Position numbers and translations under genes: made by a program. A stretch of 52,406 nucleotides of DNA from the NCBI RefSeq assembly GCF_000297115.1, contig NZ_CAKP01000036.1, forward strand, positions 1-52,406, read 5' to 3'. Position 1 is the stretch's first letter; the number at the start of each line of letters is the position of its first letter. Under the pieces are notes generated by a model. It saw only the letters and a list, made by a program, of their open reading frames with translations. It was not told the origin of the DNA and made no database searches. Source of the stretch: Caloramator australicus RC3 (GTDB lineage: Bacteria > Bacillota > Clostridia > Clostridiales > Caloramatoraceae). Shown here piece by piece: positions 10,887 to 18,911 of the stretch.

Positions 10887-12059
10887 CTAAGAAAATAATT
10901 TGTTAAGTTTCTCAGCTGCTGTTGTTTTTTCCTTTGGCATAACGTGAGTATAAATATTTGCCGTTATAGCTATATTACTATGCCCTAATAATTCTGAAAC
11001 TGTTTTTAATGGAACTCCAGCTTCAAATAGTTTTGTTGCATACGTATGACGTAAATTATGAAACTTACGATAAGGTATATTTGCTTTTTTTAGTACTCTT
11101 TTATATGCTCTTATCAAATTTCTCACATCTATGTTATTACCAAGTTCAGTTGTAAAAACAAAATCATTATCGTTGTAAGATGGGCCAGCTTTAATTTTTT
11201 CTAAGGCTTGTTTTTGTTTATGTTCTTTTAATACTGGTATTAAACTTGAAGGAATTGGAACTGTTCTTAAAGATCCTTTTGTTTTCGGAACTTGAATTAT
11301 AGTTTTTATTTCTCTTGAAGCATCGTTATTTATTAAACTTACTTTTTTTATGCTTCTTTGAACTTTGAGCTCCTTTTTATCAAAATCGATGTCACTCCAT
11401 TTTAGTGCTAGGAGTTCTCCTTGCCTTAAGCCAGTTCCTAAAGCTAATAGAAATAATGCTTTAAGCCTATTGTTTTCTAAAGCTTTTTTAAACCTGTCTA
11501 TTTCCTCATTAGTAAATACATTGATCTCTTCTTCATTTTCAATTTCTATTTGATCATTTTTCGGAATTACTATTCCTTTGCCTGAACAAGGATTTTTTAA
11601 TATATATCCCTCAGAAAGCGCATAGTTGAAAAACGCTTTTAAAAGTTTATTTAGGTTTTTAATGATACTACTTGATTTCCCAATGGTAAATAGTTCATTA
11701 TAGTATCTTTGAATTTGTAAAGATTTTATATCACATAATCTTAAACCGTATAAAGGACTGTTTTTAATATAATTTCTGTATATACCTTCATACCTTTCAA
11801 AAGTAGAAGGTTTTGTTCTCATTTTAACAATTTCGAATAACCATAAGTGGAATAATTCACCTAATGAAGCATTTTTAAAATCTACATTTAATCCATTTCT
11901 AATTCCGTTCAAATACTCATCTCTTTTAGCCTCAGCTTCTTTCTTGCTTTTTCCGTAGAATTCTTTTCGAATAAGCTTCCCATTTGCGTCTCTACCTATT
12001 GTAGCCGTAACTCTATAATATTCATTTCCGTTTTTAGAATAATTAACTTTTACAGCCAT
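10887..12059 (-). CDS. int: Phage tyrosine-family integrase
   Basis: A 390-aa site-specific recombinase. Residues of about 8-52 form an AP2-like arm-binding domain, about 60-155 a SAM-like core-binding domain, and 180-385 the catalytic domain with R212 (GLRQGE), K260, H334 and R337 (HNLRHTY), H360 (LLGHSN) and nucleophile Y370 (NIYTHV). All catalytic residues are present, so it should be active. It is the leftmost prophage gene and reads toward tRNA-Arg. GGGGGA precedes the ATG. Confidence 0.95.
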   Translation of the reverse strand: MAVKVNYSKNGNEYYRVTATIGRDANGKLIRKEFYGKSKKEAEAKRDEYLNGIRNGLNVDFKNASLGELFHLWLFEIVKMRTKPSTFERYEGIYRNYIKNSPLYGLRLCDIKSLQIQRYYNELFTIGKSSSIIKNLNKLLKAFFNYALSEGYILKNPCSGKGIVIPKNDQIEIENEEEINVFTNEEIDRFKKALENNRLKALFLLALGTGLRQGELLALKWSDIDFDKKELKVQRSIKKVSLINNDASREIKTIIQVPKTKGSLRTVPIPSSLIPVLKEHKQKQALEKIKAGPSYNDNDFVFTTELGNNIDVRNLIRAYKRVLKKANIPYRKFHNLRHTYATKLFEAGVPLKTVSELLGHSNIAITANIYTHVMPKEKTTAAEKLNKLFS

Positions 12060-12115
12060 AGTATTTCCCCCAACTTTATTTTATTATTTTTAATCTAAAG
12101 CTATTTATGGTTTTT

Positions 12116-12143
12116 AAAAAGAAAACCCACATAAAGTGAGTTT
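12116..12143 (-). terminator. Terminator after the methyltransferase gene
   Basis: On the minus strand an 8-bp stem (AAACTCAC with GTGGGTTT, one G-T pair) runs into TTCTTTTT. It would end the leftward transcript before int. Confidence 0.6.
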
Positions 12144-12161
12144 AAAATTCATAAACAAGTA

Positions 12162-13022
12162 TTAAATTATGATTTCATAATCTTCGGGAAGGCTCATATT
12201 GTCACTAAAAATCATAATTTCGTATCCAGTATATTTTTTACCGGCGGTATAGTTAAGAGCGTAAGTAATTTGATGAAATTGCCTATACATATTTTGTATT
12301 TTAGGTTCATAATCATAAGTGACAATCCAGTAATGATTTTTTATTTGCGATATACGGTGACTTAATTCTAAATGATCATCATGAGTAAAATAATTCACAT
12401 ATAATTGTGATCCTTTATTATAATAGGGAGGATCAAAAAATATAAAACTTTGTTTATCTATTGATGGTATTACATAGTCAATAAATTCTATTACATCCAT
12501 GTTATGAAGTTCTATAGAATTTTTAAAAGAAGCTATAAGTTTAATTCTTTTTATTAATTCGTCTTTATTAAATCTGCAATCTATTTTATAAATGCCTTCT
12601 TGATTATATCCACCAATTACACCAGCTTTTATTATACCTGAACGATTTGTTCTATTAAGAAAAAATGTAGAAAATCCTAATTTTAATAATGATTCAGATT
12701 CTTTATTATTTTGTATATCTTTTTGAATGAACCACTGCTCTAAATTTACAGGAGTGTTTTTTATCATTGAACATAATTCATCAGTATGGTTTAAAACAGA
12801 ATACCAAAAAGCATAAATCGACTTATCTAAATCATTAATATATATTTTTGACACATGCTTATTAATTAATAAATATAATGCTACTCCTGCACCACCGGCA
12901 AACGGTTCAATGTAATATGAATTATTTAAGTTATTTTCATATATTAACTTTTGAATGTATTTCGATAATTTTGCTTTTCCACCAGGGTATCTCAAAGGAG
13001 AAAAATTGGTTATACGAGCCAT
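12162..13022 (-). CDS. D12-class DNA N6-adenine methyltransferase
   Basis: A 286-aa Dam-like enzyme that methylates adenine in DNA using S-adenosylmethionine. It has the N-terminal RYPGGKAKL motif (11-19), the AdoMet-binding motif EPFAGGAG (39-46) and catalytic DPPY (197-200). No restriction endonuclease gene is recognisable beside it, so it looks like an orphan. It is transcribed with the ParB-like gene upstream and lies between that and int, a common site for lysogenic cargo. The target sequence cannot be predicted from here. Confidence 0.9.
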   Translation of the reverse strand: MARITNFSPLRYPGGKAKLSKYIQKLIYENNLNNSYYIEPFAGGAGVALYLLINKHVSKIYINDLDKSIYAFWYSVLNHTDELCSMIKNTPVNLEQWFIQKDIQNNKESESLLKLGFSTFFLNRTNRSGIIKAGVIGGYNQEGIYKIDCRFNKDELIKRIKLIASFKNSIELHNMDVIEFIDYVIPSIDKQSFIFFDPPYYNKGSQLYVNYFTHDDHLELSHRISQIKNHYWIVTYDYEPKIQNMYRQFHQITYALNYTAGKKYTGYEIMIFSDNMSLPEDYEIII

Positions 13023-13100
13023 TTAACCACCCCATCTTGCATATTAATTTAATATAGTATTATTAGTTTACTATATCTTATAAATTTTGGCCATATAATT

Positions 13101-14681
13101 TTATTTATTAAGAATAATACAGATAAAACCTTTTAATCCTGCAGCTGCAATTTTATCTAGAATATCTGCATTTGCCTTAACAAGATGGGGGTTATGAATT
13201 ACCATGTCTAAATAGTCTTTTGTTCCAGGATTTTCGGCAAATGAAGTAAAAGTCCTTTCAAAGTTTTTATCATTATTAAATATATTACTTTTATTATTTA
13301 TAAAATATTTAATTATTTTTTCTAGTGCTGGTGTTTTACCATTGCTACCTTTAAGTAAATTTTGATATAATGCTTTTTTCTTTAAATAATATATCATTGA
13401 TTGTTCAAGTAATCCTCTCATTAGTATTGTAGCTGATATAGGAAACTTCTTATAATAGTTGTTTTTTGAAATTGATACAATTTCTTCTGCAATTGATATA
13501 AGTCCTGAATTTTCAGGGTTATTTGGATCAAGATCATTCCACGTCAAATCTTCAAAAAAAACAGATGGTTTTGGTCTATCATCTTTTGATAAATTGTTAT
13601 TTTTTACCTGAAGACTTGTTTTATTGTCATCTGCTTTTTGAATATTAGTTTGCGTGTGTGTATTTTGTATGTCGATTTTCTTTTCAACAATTATTTTTGT
13701 ATTCGCACCCATATCTGAGATTCTTGAATTTACATTTAATGTTTGAACATGGCTTGACGTAGAATCATTATTAACTTCAGAAGTTATATTGCTTTGATTT
13801 TCTTTACTAACTTTGTCATAGTAGCTGTTTATAAAATTAATGAACCCAGGAACATCATCAATTGTTTTTCTAGTATTGAATGATTCATCAATAAAAGCGG
13901 CTTTAGCAATTAAATGGATAGCTTCATCAAATATGTCTTTTGGCAGTTCGGATATGGGTTCAAATAAATTATCATAAGAGAGTTTTAATATTTCTCTCGT
14001 CTTCTTTTGTATTATTTTACTCGTTGTTCCAAAAACCCTTAAAAATGGGTGTGGTTTTATCTTTTGAATGTTTAAATATTTGTCTTTTTCTTCTTCAGTC
14101 CAATTAGGAAGTGCAAATGCATAATTTAAAAGTTTATTTTCAATGATGCCCTTTTTTACTTTTGTTTCTGATATACCAGTAATTTCTGAAATTTCTTTTA
14201 CAGATTTTCCATTATCAAACAAATTTACGAAGAACTTCTGCTTTGATAGAGTAGACCATTTTTTTATTCCATCGATATGTTTTGCTGCAAGTGCACTTTG
14301 TGCAGATTCTCTAGTGTCGGCTATGTCAACTTCGATTTTTTCAATGTTGGATAAAGTAGTAGGATTAGCAAATGGGATTTTATTTTCATATTTTTTAGGT
14401 ATTAAAGCTCTATTAAGAAGAAGCTTGCATGCACAAGCTCTACGATTACCTTCAAGGACAATGTAAATATCGTTTTCTTTGACTACAATTAGTCTTTCGC
14501 CCAACATCAATCCGCCATTTTCATTTATAGATTTTGCAAGTTCATGAACTTCTTCAAATTCTAGTAGATATTCAATTATATGTTCTTGTGTTGCATTTGG
14601 TGGCACTATAAAACGAGGATTTTTATAATCAAGCATTAAATCTAATGGTGAAATAGTCATAGTTTTATATGGCATACTCAT
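13101..14681 (-). CDS. ParB-like nuclease/DNA-binding domain protein
   Basis: A 526-aa protein. The N-terminal region (about 1-110) is ParB/Srx-like, with the EGNRR motif at 77-81. A helix-turn-helix follows (about 157-186, VKEISEITGISETKVKKG). Then comes a low-complexity Asn/Ser/Thr linker (about 275-370) and a helical C-terminal domain (about 390-526) with RGLLEQ and IHNPH motifs that resembles HEPN/DUF4145-like folds; that last point is inference. The ATG at 14681 is preferred because AAGAAGGGGGAT precedes it. It lies 10 bp after the ImmA gene. It is not paired with a ParA, so plasmid partition is unlikely. Confidence 0.7.
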   Translation of the reverse strand: MSMPYKTMTISPLDLMLDYKNPRFIVPPNATQEHIIEYLLEFEEVHELAKSINENGGLMLGERLIVVKENDIYIVLEGNRRACACKLLLNRALIPKKYENKIPFANPTTLSNIEKIEVDIADTRESAQSALAAKHIDGIKKWSTLSKQKFFVNLFDNGKSVKEISEITGISETKVKKGIIENKLLNYAFALPNWTEEEKDKYLNIQKIKPHPFLRVFGTTSKIIQKKTREILKLSYDNLFEPISELPKDIFDEAIHLIAKAAFIDESFNTRKTIDDVPGFINFINSYYDKVSKENQSNITSEVNNDSTSSHVQTLNVNSRISDMGANTKIIVEKKIDIQNTHTQTNIQKADDNKTSLQVKNNNLSKDDRPKPSVFFEDLTWNDLDPNNPENSGLISIAEEIVSISKNNYYKKFPISATILMRGLLEQSMIYYLKKKALYQNLLKGSNGKTPALEKIIKYFINNKSNIFNNDKNFERTFTSFAENPGTKDYLDMVIHNPHLVKANADILDKIAAAGLKGFICIILNK

Positions 14682-14691
14682 ATCCCCCTTC

Positions 14692-15150
14692 TTAAAACAT
14701 TTCCAATATTGCCAATGGATCAAAGCAAATCACGTAGTTGTCAATAGCATAGTATGTTCCGTATTTTTCTTTGTAATATTTTAAAGCCTCTTCTAAGAAA
14801 TCCTCTGTAACATTTAAAAATTCAGCTAGTTCATATCTGTTTCTAACACCACTTTTATAAGCTCTTATTAAAGAAGTAATACCAACTAATTTTTTATAAG
14901 CCCAATTACGGGCTATTTTTTCTTGTTTAATGTTATTGATATTTGATTGTTCTAATATGTTACCTGAGGATGTGTGATGGTGTCCCATTTCCTCAGCTAA
15001 TACACATGTTTTTTCAGCGTCTGTTTTAAGTTTTTTACTTATTGCAATAGTATTGTTGCAGTATAATCCTTTAATGTTCCCCTTAAATTTCATTTCAATA
15101 ACATTAATATTGTCTTTAGCAGCTTCATCCAAAAGTTTCTCGAAAGTCAT
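14692..15150 (-). CDS. ImmA/IrrE-type metallopeptidase
   Basis: A 152-aa protein of the ImmA/IrrE family, which cleaves phage repressors and allows induction. The zinc motif reads LAEEMGHHHTS, so the first His of HExxH is Glu, a variant I recall from clostridial phage members. It lies 24 bp downstream of the CI-like repressor gene, its usual partner, and both are read leftward. GGGTGGG precedes the ATG. Confidence 0.87.
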   Translation of the reverse strand: MTFEKLLDEAAKDNINVIEMKFKGNIKGLYCNNTIAISKKLKTDAEKTCVLAEEMGHHHTSSGNILEQSNINNIKQEKIARNWAYKKLVGITSLIRAYKSGVRNRYELAEFLNVTEDFLEEALKYYKEKYGTYYAIDNYVICFDPLAILEMF

Positions 15151-15174
15151 CTTCCCACCCCAAAAGTAAAATAA

Positions 15175-15537
15175 TTACTTTTTCTTCTTAGATAATATGA
15201 ATCTAATAAAATTCTCAATATCTTCTATATCTTCATCCGTGAAATCTTCTCCTTCAAAGTGTGCAGCTATAGTTTCTATTTTATTTTCCTTAATAGTTTT
15301 GTTTAACTTTTCTATAGATTTTTCTTCGGTTGGAATATCTTCATTATCAAAGAATTCATTTACCGATACTCCGAGAGCATCGGCTATTTTAGCCAATGTT
15401 TCTGCTGTAGGATTTTTTCTTTTACCAGTTAAAATATCACTTACTGTAGATTGAGGTATGTTTGCTTTTTTACATAGTTTATAGGCAGACCATCCTTTTT
15501 CACTAAGCAATTTTATAATTTTTTCTTTATTGAACAT
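15175..15537 (-). CDS. CI-like phage repressor, XRE family
   Basis: A 120-aa protein with an N-terminal XRE helix-turn-helix (about 5-62, KLCKKANIPQSTVSDILTGKRKNP) and an acidic helical C-terminal part. It is much shorter than lambda CI and lacks a peptidase-like half, which fits repressors that are inactivated by ImmA cleavage. It is transcribed leftward, divergent from the Cro-like gene, across a gap with five TACGG-type repeats. A GGAGGAATG site precedes the ATG. Confidence 0.88.
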   Translation of the reverse strand: MFNKEKIIKLLSEKGWSAYKLCKKANIPQSTVSDILTGKRKNPTAETLAKIADALGVSVNEFFDNEDIPTEEKSIEKLNKTIKENKIETIAAHFEGEDFTDEDIEDIENFIRFILSKKKK

Positions 15538-15554
15538 ACTTCATTCCTCCATAA

Positions 15555-15719
15555 TATTTCGGTATATCTATGTATTTATATTAAAAGAAATATTACGGTA
15601 AGTCAAGATATTTGAAGAAATAAAGAGGAAATAAAAGCTATTTACTAACAATAGTTCTATATTGCGTAGTATTACGGTTGAAAAATACTACGGATTAAAG
15701 ATATAATTAAACTACGGAA
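15555..15719. promoter_or_regulatory. Lysis-lysogeny operator region
   Basis: Five related direct elements of consensus WAYTWCGGWW lie at 15555-15564, 15591-15600, 15670-15679, 15686-15695 and 15710-15719. A 9-bp inverted repeat (CGTAGTATT 15665-15673, AATACTACG 15684-15692) covers part of the third and fourth. They sit between the divergent repressor and Cro-like genes and are the probable binding sites of one or both proteins. Confidence 0.65.
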
Positions 15720-15759
15720 AACAGATATAATAAATCATGCTTAAGTAGGAGGTGAGAAA

Positions 15760-15957
15760 ATGACAGTTGGAGATAACATTAGAAGAATTGCGCAAGAAAA
15801 AAACATTTCATTTTACAGGATTTGCAAAGATAGTAAGGTCTCTAATTCTTACATGAGCGACCTAGTTAACAATAAAAGAAAAAATCCATCAATTGATATA
15901 TTAAAGAGAATTTCCAATGTCTTAGGAGTTTCAATTGATGAATTAATTAAAAACTAA
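15760..15957 (+). CDS. Cro-like XRE-family regulator
   Basis: A 65-aa protein that is almost only an XRE helix-turn-helix (ICKDSKVSNSYMSDLVNNKRKNP). It is the first rightward gene after the operator region, the place of Cro, and should repress the CI-like gene and start the lytic programme. TAGGAGGTGAG precedes the ATG. Its HTH resembles that of the CI-like protein, including the shared KRKNP turn. Confidence 0.85.
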   Translation: MTVGDNIRRIAQEKNISFYRICKDSKVSNSYMSDLVNNKRKNPSIDILKRISNVLGVSIDELIKN

Positions 15958-15970
15958 GGAAGGTGAATAT

Positions 15971-16936
15971 ATGGGAGAACTAGAGATAAAGCAATTTGAC
16001 TATAACCAACTTGACACATCAACAGCAGAGTTCCTAAAGCAAAAAGAAAGGAATATGCGAGAGATAGTCGGTAATGCCTATACGCAATTGGGGAAGGAGC
16101 TTAAAGAGGCACAAGAAAGGTTAGCAGGGAAAAATCAATATGATGGAGTTTTTGAAAAGTGGTATATGGCATTAGGTTTTAAGAAGGATACAGTTTATAG
16201 ATTAATTCAAAGATATGAATTGGTCCTCGCAAATTGCGAAAACCAAAAATTGATAGAAGAATTACCAGTCAGCCTAACCTATGAAATAGCAAAACCATCA
16301 GCAGATGAAGAACTAAAACAAAAGGTTCTTGCTGGAGAAATAAAGACACTAAAGGAATACAAAGAACTTCTAAAAGCAAAGCAAGAAGCAGAAAGAAAGG
16401 CAGAAATAGAGGAAGAAAAGGCAAGGGAACTACAAAGACAAAAGGAGCTATTAGAAAGGCAATATGAACAAGCCAGACGATATGCTCAAGAAGTTGAAGA
16501 AAAATATAAAGAAAAGATGTTTGAGAAACCAAGAGAAATAGTAAGGGAAGTAATAAAAGAAGTTCCTAAAGAAGTTGTAAAGGAAGTTGTAAAGGAAGTT
16601 ATACCAGAAGATTATGAGGCACTAAAGAAGAAAGTTGAAGAACTTGAGAGAGTAAGTAAGAAATATAAAGAACTTGCAGAAGAAAAGGCAGATGTAAAAC
16701 TTGAGGCACTTAATAGATTTAGATTTAAAAATGCAATAAGAGAAATGATAAGAGTTTTAAATAAGAGCATTACAGAAGCAACAATTTACTTAAATGAAAC
16801 TGATGAGGAAGAAATGCAAGCAGAAGGAGAAAAGGCAATAAATGAATTACAGAAGGCAATTGAAACAATTGAAAGTTGGATGAACAAAAGAGAGGAAGGG
16901 GGATATATATATGCAGATTACTCAATTCAATCCTAA
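15971..16936 (+). CDS. DUF3102-like early phage protein with long coiled coil
   Basis: A 321-aa protein. Residues of about 15-125 resemble DUF3102-type phage and plasmid proteins (TAEFLKQKERNMREI, FEKWYMALGFKKDTVYRLIQRYE), with a possible helix-turn-helix in the latter block. About 130-230 is a charged coiled coil that includes a tandem EV(V/I)KEV repeat near 185-205. The remainder is helical. The role is unknown; replication or regulation is possible. GGAAGGTGAATAT precedes the ATG, and it overlaps the next gene by 26 bp. Confidence 0.65.
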   Translation: MGELEIKQFDYNQLDTSTAEFLKQKERNMREIVGNAYTQLGKELKEAQERLAGKNQYDGVFEKWYMALGFKKDTVYRLIQRYELVLANCENQKLIEELPVSLTYEIAKPSADEELKQKVLAGEIKTLKEYKELLKAKQEAERKAEIEEEKARELQRQKELLERQYEQARRYAQEVEEKYKEKMFEKPREIVREVIKEVPKEVVKEVVKEVIPEDYEALKKKVEELERVSKKYKELAEEKADVKLEALNRFRFKNAIREMIRVLNKSITEATIYLNETDEEEMQAEGEKAINELQKAIETIESWMNKREEGGYIYADYSIQS

Positions 16937-17663
16937 AGAAATAGCATTAAAAAAGGCACAAGAAGAATATCTTAGGAAGATGAACATAGCAGCAGAATTG
17001 CTAATTACAAGAGAACTAAGCATTTATTACAGCGACATAATGCAAGAAGTTGATAAAGATACTCAAGCAAGTTGCAGGTCAATCTTATCGTGGCTAAATG
17101 ATTATAGTAGCTCAAGGGATGGGAAAAAAATTTATAGGGCAGGGATTATAAGTTTGTATAAAGAAACTCACAAAGACCATTTCATAAATGGGGTATGGCA
17201 AGCTTATAATCTCCCAGAACTAATTGATTTTACTATAAAAAAGCTAACTGACAAGAATTTTGTAGGGAGCAAAAGCAAAGCTGCTTTATTCAAGACCTCA
17301 TTTTTAGATGAAACATGGTTCAGACAAGCAGTGTCAGTTATAGGATTAAAAATGTTAGAAGATAACGAAAACCTTAACGGTTTAACAAGTAATACAGCAA
17401 AGGAGTTGATATTCATAAGAAAAGTTATAAAGATGTCTTATGAAAAAACAGGACAAATAATAGGCAGGTCAACAAAAAACCATAATGCAGAATATATGAG
17501 AGAAGAATTAAAAGAAATAACAACACAAACATATAAATTTGTGCAACAACATTTAAAAAATTTCATATTAGCTAACACAGAAGAAATAGCACTATTAAAA
17601 GAGTTTGAAGGTGAATATTTTAAGGCATTAAAAGATACAAGAATGATTTTGTTAAGTGCTTAA
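16911..17663 (+). CDS. Early phage protein of unknown function
   Basis: A 250-aa, mostly helical, charged protein with no motif I can name with confidence. The start at 16911 overlaps the previous gene and follows GAGGAAGGGGGAT, so the two are translationally coupled. Its position right after the Cro-like and DUF3102-like genes suggests an early regulatory or DNA-transaction role; that is inference only. Confidence 0.65.
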   Translation: MQITQFNPKEIALKKAQEEYLRKMNIAAELLITRELSIYYSDIMQEVDKDTQASCRSILSWLNDYSSSRDGKKIYRAGIISLYKETHKDHFINGVWQAYNLPELIDFTIKKLTDKNFVGSKSKAALFKTSFLDETWFRQAVSVIGLKMLEDNENLNGLTSNTAKELIFIRKVIKMSYEKTGQIIGRSTKNHNAEYMREELKEITTQTYKFVQQHLKNFILANTEEIALLKEFEGEYFKALKDTRMILLSA

Positions 17664-17679
17664 AGGAGAGTGGTTACAA

Positions 17680-17934
17680 ATGGCCAGAAATCAAGCGAAA
17701 AAGTTATTTTGGAGTATCGCCCATGCAATAGAGCAATGCAATGATACTCAAATTAAGAATGCAAATGGAGAGATAGAAGGATTGGGAATAGCAATGTCTG
17801 AAGATTGTTTTGTGATTTATGAACCAGAGAACGCAACAATAAAGATATGCAATAAAGACTTTGAGACAATAAGCTTTATCACAGAAGAAATCCTGCCTGT
17901 AATAGACGAGTTGATAGAGGTGATAGAGATTTGA
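17680..17934 (+). CDS. Small hypothetical phage protein
   Basis: An 84-aa protein, Lys-rich at the N terminus, with a middle region of short beta-like strands (CFVIYEPENATIKIC) and an acidic C terminus. I do not recognise a family. The ATG at 17680 follows AAGGAGAGTGG; an earlier in-frame ATG at 17656 would overlap the stop of the previous gene without a ribosome site. Confidence 0.6.
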   Translation: MARNQAKKLFWSIAHAIEQCNDTQIKNANGEIEGLGIAMSEDCFVIYEPENATIKICNKDFETISFITEEILPVIDELIEVIEI

Positions 17935-17978
17935 AAATAAAAAATTAATTAAGTTAAAACACAAAGGGGGTGAGAGGG

Positions 17979-18140
17979 ATGGGAAATAGAATGTTTTCAA
18001 TCGTTTTGCAAAGTAACAATGAAAAGCTCAATAAGGCATATCAAGATTATCTTGATGCAAAACAAAAATTGGAAGAGTGTCTTTACGAAGAAGGAATTGT
18101 CGTTGTGGCTAAAAAAGAAGAGACCGCCAGCAGTAACTGA
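17979..18140 (+). CDS. Small hypothetical phage protein (53 aa)
   Basis: A 53-aa helical protein beginning MGNRMFSIVLQ and ending KKEETASSN. AAAGGGGGTGAG lies 8 bp before the ATG. No family is recognised. It stops 12 bp before the end of a minus-strand gene that converges on it. Confidence 0.6.
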   Translation: MGNRMFSIVLQSNNEKLNKAYQDYLDAKQKLEECLYEEGIVVVAKKEETASSN

Positions 18141-18152
18141 CGGTAGCAAAAA

Positions 18153-18341
18153 TCATTCTGACAAAAATTCTATGATAGCATTTTTGAAATTTGTAAGTGT
18201 ATTTACAGTAGCATTTTTTAGTCTGTCAAGATTCTGTTTATCAATTGGGGCATTGATTGAAGCATCTGACGACAAATTAGCCTTTCTTAGGCTGTCAATT
18301 ATGGACGTTAGTTTAGAATCTAAATCATGAATATCTTTCAA
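18153..18341 (-). CDS. Minus-strand small helical protein in the early region
   Basis: A 62-aa protein read against the surrounding genes. A perfect GGGAGGTGAT lies 8 bp before the TTG at 18341; the GTG at 18350 overlaps that site and is less likely. The product is predicted helical, rich in Asn, Lys and Ser, with no known motif. It has its own promoter at 18366-18394, so it could be expressed when the rightward operon is silent. Confidence 0.62.
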   Translation of the reverse strand: MKDIHDLDSKLTSIIDSLRKANLSSDASINAPIDKQNLDRLKNATVNTLTNFKNAIIEFLSE

Positions 18342-18365
18342 TTTAATCACCTCCCTTCCGACTAA

Positions 18366-18394
18366 ATTTTACCACTCACGGGAGAGAGGGACAA
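18366..18394 (-). promoter_or_regulatory. Minus-strand promoter A
   Basis: On the minus strand TTGTCC, a 17-bp spacer ending GAGTGG, and TAAAAT. Promoter B at 18867-18895 has the same hexamers, the same spacing and the same GTGGTAAAAT block. Confidence 0.65.
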
Positions 18395-18412
18395 GCAAAG
18401 GGGGTGAGGTAG

Positions 18413-18562
18413 ATGGAATTGCTGATACATAAAGTTAAAGAGATAAAGGAAATATCAGATATTACTGAGGTTAATACACTTATAGAAAAAGATTGGATAC
18501 TACTTAAGATAGTACCCAATAAGCTAAAAACAATATATGTTTTAGGCAGAATTGAAATTTAA
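18413..18562 (+). CDS. Small hypothetical phage protein (49 aa), related to its convergent neighbour
   Basis: A 49-aa protein starting at an ATG behind AAAGGGGGTGAGG. Its segment EVNTLIEKDWILLKIVP resembles TVNRYLQKGWVLIKTYT in the convergent gene 18559-18843. This 'VN..L..GW.LL' pattern is common in small clostridial phage proteins of unknown role. Its stop codon shares TTAA with the stop of that neighbour. Confidence 0.6.
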   Translation: MELLIHKVKEIKEISDITEVNTLIEKDWILLKIVPNKLKTIYVLGRIEI

Positions 18563-18843
18563 AAAGAAATTTCTTCATCGTTTGATTCATTAGTAAATTT
18601 TGTCGATTGTTCTATGAAGTAGTCATTGATTCCAGCATACATTGTTAACCTTGATAATTCTTCAGAAAAATCAACATCTGATGTTGCCCCAACAACATAG
18701 TGCATAGTTAAATCATCTTTAGCGATTTCTGGGTCATAACTAGACGTATACGTTTTTATAAGAACCCAACCTTTCTGAAGATATCTATTTACAGTATTAG
18801 TGTGTGTTAAATCAAGTATAAATTTAATGTTATCTAAATCCAT
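18559..18843 (-). CDS. Minus-strand small protein with VN..L..GW.L motif
   Basis: A 94-aa protein starting at ATG 18843 behind AAGGGAGGTGC. It carries the 'VNxxLxxGWxLIK' pattern near residues 17-30, then an acidic middle and tail. It probably belongs to the same small family as the 49-aa protein that converges on it. It has its own promoter B. Function is unknown; its separate, reversed expression suggests a lysogenically expressed accessory gene. Confidence 0.65.
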   Translation of the reverse strand: MDLDNIKFILDLTHTNTVNRYLQKGWVLIKTYTSSYDPEIAKDDLTMHYVVGATSDVDFSEELSRLTMYAGINDYFIEQSTKFTNESNDEEISF

Positions 18844-18866
18844 AGACGCACCTCCCTTCTGTAAAA

Positions 18867-18895
18867 ATTTTACCACTCATGGAAGGGATGGACAA
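18867..18895 (-). promoter_or_regulatory. Minus-strand promoter B
   Basis: TTGTCC, a 17-bp spacer and TAAAAT on the minus strand, closely matching promoter A including the GAGTGGTAAAAT end of the spacer. Confidence 0.65.
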
Positions 18896-18911
18896 GGGAG
18901 GAGGTGAAACA

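Noticed and set aside
13101..14681. Plasmid-type partition protein
   Set aside because: No ParA gene or parS-like repeats are nearby, and the domain layout differs from partition ParB.
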